DNA of 64,000 nucleotides from Antedon mediterranea (Eukaryota; Echinodermata; Crinoidea; Comatulida; Antedonidae): NCBI RefSeq assembly GCF_964355755.1, contig NC_092680.1, positions 7,045,001 to 7,109,000 of the forward strand, read 5' to 3'. Shown piece by piece: positions 1 to 12,700 of this stretch (position 1 is its first letter; each line of letters starts with the position of its first letter). The notes under the pieces were generated by a model. It saw only the letters and a program-made list of their open reading frames with translations, ran no database searches and was not told where the DNA came from. The position numbers and the translations under genes were made by a program.

Positions 1-344
1 GTGCTCAAGTACAAACAACAGGGTAAAGTAGCGAAAAGTGGTAAACTAAAGTCTATCTATCTTGTAAACCTGGTTGAAAGATGATAATTCATTAACTTAT
101 CATGATATGAAATTATATGAAACAAACTATATAAGACTCACCAGGATCTTAGCCTCAACAACCAGAGAAAATTTGAAAAATAGAGCTGCTAGGTCAGTAG
201 GCAAACTATCACTGCCATGGTGAGTATTACCAAAGTTCGAGCCAGCGAGGCATGCAATTCATACGACCCTTGACATTAAATAAACAGAACAAAATGAACA
301 AAAAACTACCTACGATAAATAATTATGAAACATGGTAATTTATT

Positions 345-690
345 TATTTATTTTATGTCTTTAGGCAATGTGGCCAAGGATTACCGATAGTGAATTAATC
401 ACTGTCCTATCAGATAGGTGGTAATCCCCCTGATACAGGGGCTATTGTGTGAACCAGTTCACCGGGGTAACCCCCTACTCTTTTTCGAATAATGAACTGG
501 GTTTCTTTAAAGTACACACAGGTTATAACTGTGTACACTGGAACTACGGTTTATAGTCCTTATCCGAGAAGACTTGTTCCACCACCAGAACTAGGAGCGA
601 GTCGGCCTCGAACCCTTGCCGATGTTGTTGTTGGCTCTTTAGGTACGGTAAACGGCGCCCCTGCCTTAACCGCTCGGCCATATGACTCAC
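345..690 (-). repeat. tRNA-derived SINE, copy 1
   Basis: This element is nearly identical to copies at 33583-33922 and, inverted, at 37373-37635. Read on the minus strand it starts with GCCGAGCGGTTAAGGC, which matches the split A box of Leu/Ser-type tRNAs, followed about 50 bases on by GGTTCGAGGCC, a B box. The body continues through a pyrimidine-poor central part to an end near GACATAAAATAAATAAA on the minus strand. The roughly 340-base length, internal polymerase III promoter boxes and dispersed copies define a SINE. A 69-codon open frame across it is chance, since it recurs only as part of the repeat. Confidence 0.85.
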
Positions 691-849
691 TCACATTTTA
701 ATGTTAAAATGTCAACAATCCAGATGCGACTTCAAAGTTTTAGGTGGGGTTTTCTCTACTTAAAAGTCGGCTTTATATGCCTAAAATCGTTGATGTTGGT
801 CTAGACATTGACATCTATGTTATATTTGTTCCAAATTTTTTGATTTTAT

Positions 850-1125
850 AAAATTGAGAGTGCTAAACTTAACATTTACGAGATCGAAACAGGGTAAGCC
901 GCAGGAGGAAAAAGATGTTCTGTTGTGCTCTCCCTGCCTGTTACCGCCTCAAGATTTGGTGGAAAAAGGAGCGTGTAATTCTGTGAGCCCCAAAAACAGT
1001 GGTTCGCATAGCTTTAACTCTATTCCACCACGGAAAGTTCCAAACAGCATAGTGTTCGAACCCATGTCATCCGTGTTATCAACACGACGCTCAGTCGACT
1101 GAGCTAACCGGTCGTCGTGTTTATG
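850..1125 (-). repeat. tRNA-Ile-like SINE or tRNA pseudogene
   Basis: On the minus strand, from about 1122 to 1042, the sequence folds like a tRNA. It shows a D arm (TAGCTCAGTCGACTGAGC), an anticodon stem around GTGTTGATAACAC with GAT (Ile) in the loop, and a TTCGAA T loop. The acceptor stem does not pair and the first T-stem pair is lost, so it is not a working tRNA gene. The tail down to about 850 is unique within this window. A tRNA-derived SINE is the likeliest reading. The body boundary is a guess. Confidence 0.55.
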
Positions 1126-1426
1126 ACTCGGTTAATACAGTACTAGTATCGTACCCTCACGATGACGTCATGAGTATGCATACCTATGACGTAACAAAGA
1201 ATTATTAAATATGAAGCACGTACTAATAGACATTACCAGCAGTTTAGTCATGTGTACATGTGGCGTAACAGGTAATGCTTTATTTTTTAGTAATCTCCGC
1301 CCTATTTTTCTGGGTAAAATTTGAAAAATTAATTAGTTTTTTCTTTTATTATGAAAGAGGCTTAGGTTAATTTAGGAAATAGTTTCCTTCATTGTAGAGA
1401 GGGCGCGTTTCATATCTTGTCAGAGT

Positions 1427-1625
1427 AAAGCTCTGTCTACAATATCAAAATAGTTTGATAAAAAAAGTGTGATGTGCCCAAATAAGGTAGTGATATGCCA
1501 AAATATGTAGTGATATTATATCATCATGTCCATATATGGGCACATCACATAATGTTTGATAGTCTAGACAGGCTGAGGTTAAGATTGTTTTGTAATGCGT
1601 AGCTTTTTACAAAATATCTTTGGGA
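1427..1625. repeat. MITE family A, copy 1
   Basis: This is a palindromic element with ends like AGCTCTGTCTACACTATC and inner arms GTGTGATGTGCCCA / TGGGCACATCACA. Related copies lie at 8853-9063, 23794-23909, 28528-28674, 32370-32471 and 36150-36249. This copy shares with the one at 8853 an extra right part, GGTTAAGATTGTTTTGTAATG, which the short copies lack. There is no coding capacity. A non-autonomous DNA transposon (foldback/MITE) is inferred. Confidence 0.7.
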
Positions 1626-2845
1626 AAAAATCTGTGTTTTCTATCTGTCAAATAAGCTTTTCGCGCCGAGCATTTAGGCAGTTACATCGAAGAGGACGGG
1701 GGCATTAGGACATTGTATTACGCGGAAGCTTGTGACTTATTACGGCTGAAAAAATGTGAATTTCCCAAAGCACGTCTGGGAGAAGAGAATCTATGAGATG
1801 TATGCAGACAGTAAGTCCTGTTCAATAAACAATATTTTCGTTTTTACTTTCTATTTATCTTTGTCAAAACACAATCCTTCCTCTATGGTTAACATTATTG
1901 GCGAATGTGTGTATGTACGTTTGTCGGCGGCTGGGAACTGTTTGTTTACTGGAATGTTGGGGTATGTGGGTCACACAGCCTTAGGGAGTAACGCCTCTAC
2001 CCCGGAATATGCACAGTATTAAATTTAGTTTAGGATTTTGTTCATTTCAGACTATATTTACGTTAAACAAAATGTTTACTACTGATTGTTAAACAAACAA
2101 ATATCATTAGGCCCTATTTCTTGTTTATTATTAAATATCAATTTAAAAAAGCATCATTTAATAAAGAAAGAACAATAATGTAAACTGTTACGTCAAAGTC
2201 GAGCGGTGTTTTCTTGTTTTACTATTGACTAACCATATCCTTTAGACCTACAATAGAAATCATCGAAAGCAGCCAATAAAAGTTATTATAGAAATATTTA
2301 ATTAAAGTAGAAATATGGTATGCCTACAAAATCACAAGGAAACAAGTTGAAAACCCGTATTACAAAATTTCTACGAGATACTCTGGTGTGGGAATATGAA
2401 GATTTAAACAAGCCGATTTAAATACTTCTAACACAGGCGCGCCTACTCGTAACAAATATGTTTTTTAAAATAGCACACAACCCAACCGTGTTTATAGTTC
2501 CACACATCAGCATCTTGAGGACACACTTCACAGGCTCTGAACATCTCAATAATAACAAATAAATAGAATTTGCATTAAAATAAAAGTGGGTCTAAAATAT
2601 GTAAAATTGAATTATAATCATTAATCAAAAGAATCAAGATAAATTGAAATATATATATATATAATATTCATAAAAAGTACTTAAATAAACTATACACAAA
2701 AACTAATAATATAAAATGTAAGGTACTAGACCTAAAATCCAACTCTTTTTATGGATTTAGCTAACCTCCTAGTAGTCTAATATCATCCGGTTCTAACACA
2801 GTATCATGTCCGGCGACAACAAACAGCGACGCAGTTTCTTGCTAA
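1626..2845. other. intergenic, no gene recognised
   Basis: This is AT-rich sequence with stop codons in all frames. The 88-codon frame at 1756-2022 has no splice context and no recognisable domain. A short (TA)n run lies near 2650. I see no conserved coding exon or RNA gene here. Confidence 0.5.
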
Positions 2846-2962
2846 GCTTGGTTCCCACTAGAACGTAACGCAAGGACGTAAACGCAACGCAAGCGTTTTA
2901 ACCAATGACAAGCGAAGTTATAGACCGTTAGCAATCACAAGAACGTCCGATAACTGGCTGCT
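2846..2962. repeat. MITE family B, half copy
   Basis: The element starts GCTTGGTTCCCACTAG and continues through ACGCAAGGACGTAAACGC and AAGCGTTTTAACCAATGACA. It matches the left arm of the full palindromic copies at 12088-12265 and 25139-25320. The right arm is missing or diverged after about 2950. No coding capacity. Confidence 0.7.
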
Positions 2963-3772
2963 AATTATAGTACTTATGAAAGTTTACATTAACCTCCTGT
3001 AAAATAATATTTACTCTTCTTTAAAACTTTCGTAAACATATTGAAATTATTTCAGTCCTTTAAATAACGTTAAGTTTGACCAAAGCAATCTAAGAACAGA
3101 ACACTGAGCTCACCTTGCCAAGATAGAACTCGTAACAGTCTTTTGATCGTATGTCTGTCTGCGACAAATACCAATATTACTATGTACATATTCTCGGCGG
3201 CGCAGTGTCTGTTAAGGGGCGTGGATCTGATCGTGTCCAGCCACAGAAAAACCCTTTAATCTCCGGAGCTCACCATCCTGCAGTTAGATTGACTTGGTTT
3301 GACAATCACTGTACTTGTTCTTTGTGCACAACTTAGTTCAGTCTGGTATGGATTATCTAGTTATTGGAAAACAATATGTTCGTATTATTGTTCTCTTGCT
3401 TAATTTTTTAGGAGGAATTATCGTGATATTGTTTTCAAAGGCTGAACCATAAAATTGTACAAGATATGGAGAGAACAAAGTGAACGGCATAGTAGGTATA
3501 TGTGTATTCTGTAGGTTACCTTACTTAACTAAATTTAGCTCTGCAGCATTTGTTGTTAATTGTAAATTTTCGATAGACTGCACAACGTTAGTCATGACTG
3601 TGGTCATAGGCCTAGCCTACAATGCTTATTCATGTATATGGTTGCGTGATATGTCCTCCAATGAAATGTATTCCCTCAACCCAACTTTCCACTTGTGAAA
3701 CCCCAACTTCATGGTGTACCTCAGAATCGGATACGTTCCGAATAAGATAGGTAGTCATTGTCATATTTGGTT
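2963..3772. other. 3' flank of the mosaic pseudopeptidase gene
   Basis: The region lies downstream of the minus-strand stop codon at 3775-3773 and probably holds its 3' UTR. I could not fix a polyadenylation site. Short open frames at 3151-3336 and 3480-3698 show no domain or splice context. Confidence 0.4.
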
Positions 3773-6700
3773 TTAACAAACATTGCAGCTTTGTCTGCAG
3801 TTGTTGTACATGTAATGTGGGTTCCTTTCGCATTCTCCACGAAATGCCCAATCAGGACAATTCGAATTGTCATCGCCACAAGCACCTATAAAAAGAGCAA
3901 GAAGTACAAAACTGTTTATTATTTATAGAATATTCTCGATATTAGACTATTAAATAAATTTTGCTTTCCTGCAAATCCATTTTATTGCGTGGATAATATA
4001 TTCTAGGGCCTACACTTTTCAAATGTAGAATATACAGAGATATTGTTGTAAAGAATAAGATTCAATTAATGATCATCTACGCGATAAAATGGCTAAATGT
4101 GAGTGTTTATGGCAATCCGCATGTACGACGCTCATCTATTTTATGACGTACATCGTGAGATAATGGGGTCCATCACACCATTAATAGAGATGAGGGATCG
4201 ACCATACTATCCACACGTTTTACAATTACTTATTAAGCCCCGAGTGTTCAAATTATGTTGAAGAACAAACCTGACGTCACATACACAACCCGATGACGTA
4301 ATTATTGACGAAATCTACCCGACATGTAGACGGGAAAACAAGGTAATGATTTACGTCATCAAAATAAATTCTCTTTATATCTTAGATTGAAATACATTTT
4401 GCATACCTTCACACGTGTTACAACTGAAAGGGCAGTTTCTTTTCATCCATTCAGAGTTTAAAGAACATTCGTTTTCAGATGCCCAACCTGGGCAATAGTC
4501 ATTTAGATCCTTACATCCTATATACATAAATTAAATTCATACCGTATTAAAATTATTATTGCAAACACAGTCAGTGGATCTACTTTGAAATGAATCAGTG
4601 GATCTACTTTGAAATGAATCAATGACGTAATCGCATACAATACCATGTTTCTGTAAAATAATAAAGTGTTTAGGCCTATAGTATATTTCAGCAAATTTAA
4701 CTCTTTTTCTTTAAACTTACCGCCATTTGGACTTTCTGTTGCAAACGGACTGTCAGTGGTTTGTGGTGCAGCCGTTGTAGCGTAACACGTTCCACATGTA
4801 TATTTACAGAAAATGTCCATCCATTCGGGGTTGATAAGGCACTCTCCAAGATCAGCCCAGTCAGGACAGGCTTCATGCTCATCCACGCATTCTGAACAAT
4901 TTAAAACGTAATATCAAGCTGGCAATCTATATCAGACTTCCCAACTTGAATAAATGAAATATCGGGAGGTTTTTATGAAACTAGAGAGGGCGCTATAACA
5001 CTACATCAAACCATAGAGGGCGCTATGAAAACCTAAAAATATTGGCATCTAATGGCGAAGGCAAAAAATGCGTTGGCAACTTATTATTTCGCTTATTATT
5101 ATTATTATTAAGCAACGCATGAATGGATTAAAAACATTATACGGACCGCCGATATTAGTAGCGGTATATGTTTTCTATTCTCTTATCAATAGGCCTATCT
5201 AGAGTAGTAGACATTTATACATATCGGGAGAATGTTTTGGTTTATTCAAAATATCGGGAGACTTAGCGGGAATATCGGGAGACTCCCACCATTGTCGGAA
5301 GAGTTGGAAGGTTTGGTATATTCACATATGTTTGTTTCTTTATTTCCATTCACAACAAAATAAAACCATTAACATACATAAATATTCATTACAAAAAATG
5401 AAAGAATGGAAAGGGGGAATCTCTGAAGCACAGCTTATAAGTAGAAACCCCCTGTTACAAAACAGTTTATAAATAGTAATATGAAACAAAGGCACAACGG
5501 CATAGGCAAACAAAATGTAACTTTTAAGAAAGTTTCTTTTTTTTTCTTTATCTTAAAAAAAAAAAAGATTTCTCAGAGAGTAAGATGTAATTGTAAAAAG
5601 AAAAAAGATAAAAAAAAAACCTGTTCTAATCAGAGTATTGCAAAAGTAATTTATTTTTGTATTTTATTTTAAAAGTTATAGGATTCTTAAGTAACTTAAG
5701 AGTCTCAGGTATATCACGCCAAAGTTCAACCCCTTTACTAACTAAACTTAATGATTTTTGAGTGGTTCTTTTAAATTGTGGGTAGAAATGGTGTTTTTGT
5801 CGCGTGTATTTATCGTGGACAGCTGAGCATAAAATGAAATTATTTTGAACAATCACTGGGAGTAATTATATATATCCATATCGATATTATTTTATAAAAT
5901 GCAAGATTATTTTACCTTCATCTTCCTCCGGTTGTTCTTCTTCATCCTCCACTTCTTCTTCTTCCTCGTCAATAGTGTTGTAAATGTAACCATTGCTACC
6001 GTCACAGTTCATTAGCATTGGTGTGTCTTCAATGGTTCCTTTAAAATAAAATAAAATTAAAATTGACTGAAGTTTTCATTGTTTTGGCAAATTGTTTGAC
6101 AAGACACTTCCAGAAAGTCGTCGAACTAACACTTTTAATTTAAAAAAAAAAGGCTTCTATAGTGTCTGGGGAGGCTAGACATTTTCCCATGGGATAACGT
6201 ACGTTGCTCTAAGAATACGCGATACTGCATGCTACTTATTATCGTTAGATCTGATACTGCAGGTACATCGTGTGGATTTTTATACGTACCTACAATTTAA
6301 GAACTGGTTAAACTTACCCTTTTTGTTACATCTGTCTACAATGCTGTTAGCACATGGGAACAACTCCATCATAAGATCATACAGTTTAGGATCGTATCGC
6401 TGTAGCTTCAATCTACTGTTGATCTCATTGTGACTGCCTGGCGTTCTCTTGGATTGCACGCCAAAGAAACTCTGAACACCTTCCGCGAAATACTCCTCAC
6501 TTGTATCGTCTGCTCGCGTATCTAACCACAACCCGGTTCTTCTGGCGTTCCAATACGCCCGACGAAGTTTTGTCTGAAAATCAGCTATTCGCGTTACAGC
6601 TGCAATTTTATGAATTGTATGTGCTAGATTATGTACAAATAAATCTTCTCCCCTTTTAGAATCATTTTTAAAACATAGAATATTTTCCTCAGCGGCGGTA

Positions 6701-9700
6701 GTAATTGGCATATGAAGAGTACCCGGTAGACCCCGTATATCTAAATTGAAGACATCCGGCAGATGCGAATGTTCAGGAATGTTGTGAGTGTTTTCTCCCT
6801 GAGCCATCACAGCAACTCGAAAGTAGTTTACATACATAGTGTATCTCAAATCTCGTCTGTCAGCTAATAGGAATCGTAAAGTATAGCAAGCTCTACGTAA
6901 TGCAGCATCTGACACTCGATGAGAACCGAGAATTGGAATGTTATACGCATGAAGGTATTTTCTATAAAAGAAACTAAGTCCAAAACTCTTGCGTACATTT
7001 CCAGGCACGCTAATAACTTCATCGCACTGCCATTTGTCCGATATACCACCTTGTCTTACACCTATGTTTCGTTGCACATATTGCGTCGAGACAGCTGGGG
7101 AGAAAAAAAAATTAAATACAAAACTAGTACCGGTATAGATTTCGTGTTCATGTGTTCACTTTGATTATATTTTAACGAAATTTCAATTATGCCCTCAATG
7201 ATTCATTGGTTTTATTTCACAATGCATCAAACATAATATTAATACAGACTTAGCAGACACCCGAGTCTGCATCTGCCACTAGATAGAGTCTAACTGACTA
7301 CCACAAGTAATTTTGGAAAGGAGTCTGACTGTATTAAATCGGGTGAATTACACACCAGGAAACAAACAGTCCTCAACCCATGTCTCTCACAAATTCACTT
7401 ACCTTTCGCCATTTTACAACCATAATACGATAATACCTCCGCGATACCGTAAAGGACTGCTACATCAATACAACACAGAGTAATATATATAAAGACAAAC
7501 GCAATGACAGTGCTAAAGCAGATGTCATTTTGACTATGAATACATTTTAGCGGCAACTTCAAGAGGCTTACCGTAATCATCTGAATGCCTAAGAAAATAT
7601 AGTATAGGTTTGTTGTTTTCCGTTACACGCCCACCAGCTGAAAATAAAAAAATATATATAGTAGGTTTCGTTCACTGCTATGCATATGCATTAAAACGAA
7701 AAAGTTGATTGAAGCCATAATACCCCTTTCACACCAAAAGCAAAACTCCGGAGACGCCCCGGTGTTTTGGTGTAAACGGTAAAAAACGGCAAAACACCGG
7801 GGTTGAACAGCTGAACGTTTTCCGGAAGGTGAATTGCGGGGACACACCGGTGTTTTGCACAGGAAAGTGGTATACTATACAATCATGTTCTCAAATATTC
7901 TTATCTTACTTGTATATGGTGCTTGCGCTTTAGTCATGGTCATAGAATCGTACGGTTTAACATAAATTATTATACTCATATCCACAGTTATCTGTTATGA
8001 GTGCTCGTGTGATCGATTAACTCTCTTATAACCTCCGCCGTGTCGTAACTCGTAACTCCGATGTACACCTCCAATAACTACAATGGTTGTCAGAGGTAAC
8101 GTACCCCACACTATTTAACCAGAAGAACCAATAAATTAAACCGATTAAAGGGTCTTTCACACCTGTTCCGGCACGGTTCCGGTCCGGCAAATCAAACATC
8201 AATGTTTCGTTTTCACGCGGCTATGCGCCAATCGATATGTGCGTAGCCGCGTGAAAACGAAACATTGGGGTTCGATTGGATTTTCCGGCGCCGGACCGGA
8301 ACCGTGCCGGAACAGGTGTGAAAGACCCTTAAAGTCTGCTTTTAACTCACTAACTAAGAGAAGCCTAGGTTTTGTTGCCCTGTTACTATATTTAAAAAAC
8401 AATTGTAATAAGCCATTTGAGAAACTAAACTCAACGGACTCACGTATTCCATCATCGGAAAAGCAGACTCTGCATGACTTAGGACAGTTTGTATCCATCC
8501 ATGCCTTATTGTTGGCACACTCATCGCGTGCAGCCCACCCTGCACAGTCTGCATGTAAATCGTAGCAGTATTCTGTATTTAAAAAGAAACTGAAATTAAA
8601 ACACAAAACTTCCCAACTAAAATGTATCAACCTAAACTACCGAATTCGTGAAAAATTACATATAAACTTTATTCAATCTATTCATATTTGTTATGTGTAT
8701 TTTTTTTAATGAGATGAATAAAGAGATTGATTGATTTATTAATTAATGATATCATTTTGAAAATATTAAAGGACGCTTGTGATTGGTCAACTCACTTGCG
8801 TTGCGCCAATTTACGTCGTTGTTTGCAAGAAGTGGGGAACGAGCTTAAAGCTCTGTGTCTACACTATTAAACTAGTTAGACAAAAAAAGTGTGATGTTCC
8901 CAAATAATGGTAGTGATGTTCCAATATATGGTAGTGATATGACATTATCATGTCCATTATGGGCCCATCATTTTTTTTTGTCAAATACAGTTTGATTCTA
9001 GACAGAGGTTAAGATTGTTTTGTAATGCTTGTCTTTTTACAAAATAGAGTGTAGACATAGCTTTAGAACAATTGCAATAATCTTCTTGTGATATTTGAGT
9101 TAGCGTATGATGTGAATTACAAAAATTGGTTAATTTTTCGGAATTCTTGTTCAATAAACAAAACATTGAAAGCAACTCACGACAGTTTTCCTCATCCGAA
9201 CTGTCTGAGCAGTCTTGACTACCTTCACATAAAAACCGCCGATCAAGGCAGTAATCACCCGAGGCACATTGGAACTCATTACTTCGACATACTACTTTGC
9301 CTGAAATATAATACAAGATCATGTATGGTATTATTCTTAGTTAAGACTGCGATACGATACATTTAATTGGCAACATTTGGTGGAAATCTTTAAATCCTTA
9401 TGTCTACATCGTAGATTTACAGCCCTTTAAACATTGAGTATGCACCCTATGTACCATCTAAATGTTTCATATAGGCCTAGATCATTATGTAGTAATTAAT
9501 GTACGTCGGTGCGTAGACATGGTATTGAGTTATTTACGCAAAAAACTCAAATGTATACTGTAAAGTATAACGAAATGAACGTGCATTTTAATACACGTTT
9601 ATTTCGTTAAAACATTTCTGATATGATGACCTGAAGATGTAACCAGTATTTGACGTCTAATATTATCGTATTTTTATTCACCTACTTCGCATACACCTCC

Positions 9701-12700
9701 ATGAACTTATAGATTAATCGAAACGTCTATAGTTACTAATAATAACTCATACAAACTAGGGTACACGATATTGTTATTGACTGTATGACTTGCATATAAA
9801 CAAAAGAATATAAACTTACAATGTTGCTCATCCGAACCATCATGGCAATCGTGAAACCCGTCACAAACTAACGATTCCGAAACACATTGACGCCCGGACG
9901 CACACATAAAATGCCACGGTAGACATTCGATAGTGCCGCCTAAAAGAAAATAAAGATTGTAATAAACAAGAAATATTTCGCCTCTCATCTGACGATAACT
10001 ACCGTCTACATGCATCATAATATTTATCAGCAAATGTTTTCACTCTCTTTTCCCAGACGTACCTCGGGGTGTGCGCATGCCCAATCTGAGTTTCCAAATA
10101 CCCATTTTCAGCCGTACTACTTATAAGCTACCGCATTAGTAATGCATTCCGTTCTCTTGAATACAACTGGTCATACTGTACTTGGATATCATCATTTAAT
10201 ACATGTTTGGTTAGTACCTGATAAATGCCAAGTCTTTACGATTGGATTAAATGAGACCACTTGGTCTTCAAGAAAACTAAATTGTCCTGAAGATTTGCTA
10301 CTTTTGAAAAGTGATCGGTAAGCAACACAGGTCTTAATTGATTCCTTGTTTTGGGAGGTTTTTGGGAACTTTGGCACTAGACCAGGATCCAGTGGCCGTA
10401 TTCACCAATCACACTTAAGTGAAATAATTTCCTTAAATATCAAATATTTCACTTAACTCAATAAATATTTTAGTTTTTCCTTTAAGTTGTATTTTTAAGG
10501 GAAAATGTTTTTATTTTAAGAGTAAGTGTTTCCCTTAGCCTAAATGTGAATGGTAAATACGGCCACTGGGACTAGGACTTTTTTTAAACACAAAAACAAC
10601 TGAAACCAACTTGTTTCAAGAGGCTGGCAGGTATACCCATCGTCCGCTCGTTCATAGCCTTCGTTACAGTAACAAATAAACGAAACGTTAGTGTTGACAC
10701 AAACGCCTCCGGTACATATGTCGGGATTTTTTCTACATTCATTCATATCTAGATAAATTAACAAACAAAGTTCAAAGTTCAGCAAAAAATAATGCAATAA
10801 ATATAAAAGTAAGACAACCTTAAAAACAAGAAAATTGAACAATGTTCGTTCTTATATTATGTATTTCTAAAAATTATATATTCATCCCTTAATCATAAAA
10901 CAATAAAATTATATGAGTAGGTATTATATAGATAAACTTTGTATACTTTTACTTTACGAAAATGGTTTCAATTAATTTTATATTTATCATTAAGGTGGGA
11001 GGTAAGGTTGTTGTGACGATGGATTCCACGACATAACATACCGTACTCAAAGTACCGTTCAAATGGACCCCACCCAGGGAAAACGATACAGAGGAAGATA
11101 AAAAACGACTAAGGAAAGAAAACCTTAATTGTGGTGAAGATCAGTAGGCCTACAGATGGAAAAAAAGACAAAACAAAATGGAGGAAAATGTTGCAGCCTT
11201 ACCTCCCAGCTGGGATGAAAGTATAGCTATAGAATAAACTAATATATCAATAAAGTAGTTGTTTGCGTCCAATTTTGTGTTTTGTACTTCTGGAAACAAT
11301 CGTGGCAATATCGGATTAAATGCATTTACGGAATGGATACATTTTTGGTAATATTTCCATTACCTACAGTACTTACACAAAATAATATGACATCACATTG
11401 TGGTTGTGTTAAATATTTTTAATAACGTCTATTACATCACTTACCTTCACATACTTTAAGTTTTCTATTGTATCTCAGTCCATCGGGACATCTGCATTGG
11501 CAAGTGGTTCCGTCAAGCACTGATCCTCCACCACAAGTTTTACCACTACATCCTAATAAAATACAATACAATTCGTTTCACAAGAACTGTTTAAATCGGT
11601 AATTAATTTAATTTGTTTAATGTTAGTTTATACGCATCCACAGCGAGCAACTCGCCAATTAGCCTACAGGATGGATAAACTATTTTAAGATTTCGTGCTT
11701 CTAAACTAAAGCTTGGTTCCCACTAGAACGTAACGCAAGGACGTAAACGCAACGCAAGCGTTTTAATCAATCACAAGCGAATAAGCCATCGCTTGTGATT
11801 GGTCAATTCACTTGCGTTGCGTTAGTGTCCTTGTGTTGCGTCGCTAGTGGGAACCACCCTTTAGTCTCATTTTTAAGGGAGTAGAGTTGAAAGAGTTGAA
11901 AGAGTCGTGAGTTCCAACACTGACACTAGGTCAGGATTGAACCCTTAACCTTAGGATTGGAAAGCAAGCATGTTAACCAAGCTACAGCTCCGCTGAGGTA
12001 TAGCACTAATAAGTAAATGACTTGCATATAAACTACCGGTATGCTATAAAGTCTCATTTAAGGTTTAGGGAGTGGAGTTGTAAAGGGTGGTTCCAACTAG
12101 CGACGCAACGCAAGGACGTAACGCAACGCAAGTGAATTGACCAATCACAAGCGATGGCTTATTCGCTTGTGATTGCTAACTGTCTATAACTTCGCTTGTC
12201 ATTGGTTAAAACGTTTGCGTTGCGTTTACGTCCTTGCGTTACGTTCTAGTGGGAACCAAGCTTAAGAGTCGCGAGTTACACACCACGCTGAATGAAGATG
12301 TTGCCGCCTCAAAAAAATCCCACTGAACCGTCATTTTGTTTACTGCCAAAACTACTTACGTAGATCCGTTTCTGGTATTTCTGAACATGTTGTGTTGTCT
12401 GTATTTAATTGGTATCCAGACTTGCAGAAACACAGGTACGATCCTGGGTAATTGACGCACCCCTGCTGACACGAATCCATGTACCACGTACATTCATCAA
12501 TATCTGAAAACAAAAGAAGACAAGACAACTCACTCCTGGGTACAAAATGGTTAATAAATAAATAATTATAATAAAATAAACTACTTAGAAATCGATATGC
12601 CATTAAACACTGCATCATTGTATATGCCTAATTACAGATTCTATTCTAAAGTTTGTATCCAATTAAATCTCAATGTGTGGTTTCGCTGTCGTCTTGGTTA

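Noticed and set aside
492-701. 69-codon open frame, repeated at 33691-33927
   Set aside because: It lies entirely within the tRNA-derived SINE and recurs with the repeat; no protein support.
1042-1122. tRNA-Ile gene (minus)
   Set aside because: D and anticodon arms fold, but the acceptor stem does not pair and the T stem is flawed; best seen as a SINE head.
4697-4882. Second minus-strand ORF over the ShK exon
   Set aside because: It is a shifted frame over exon 4721-4891, whose correct frame has the six ShK cysteines and fits both splice phases.
7395-7580. Alternative start of the mosaic gene with a hydrophobic N terminus at 7580
   Set aside because: The same frame holds a good acceptor at 7460 and the exon joins in phase to upstream ShK/LDLa/EGF exons, leading to a proper signal peptide at 19098.
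8239-8565. 108-codon plus-strand frame
   Set aside because: It spans the palindromic MITE and the antisense of a ShK exon; an artefact of both.
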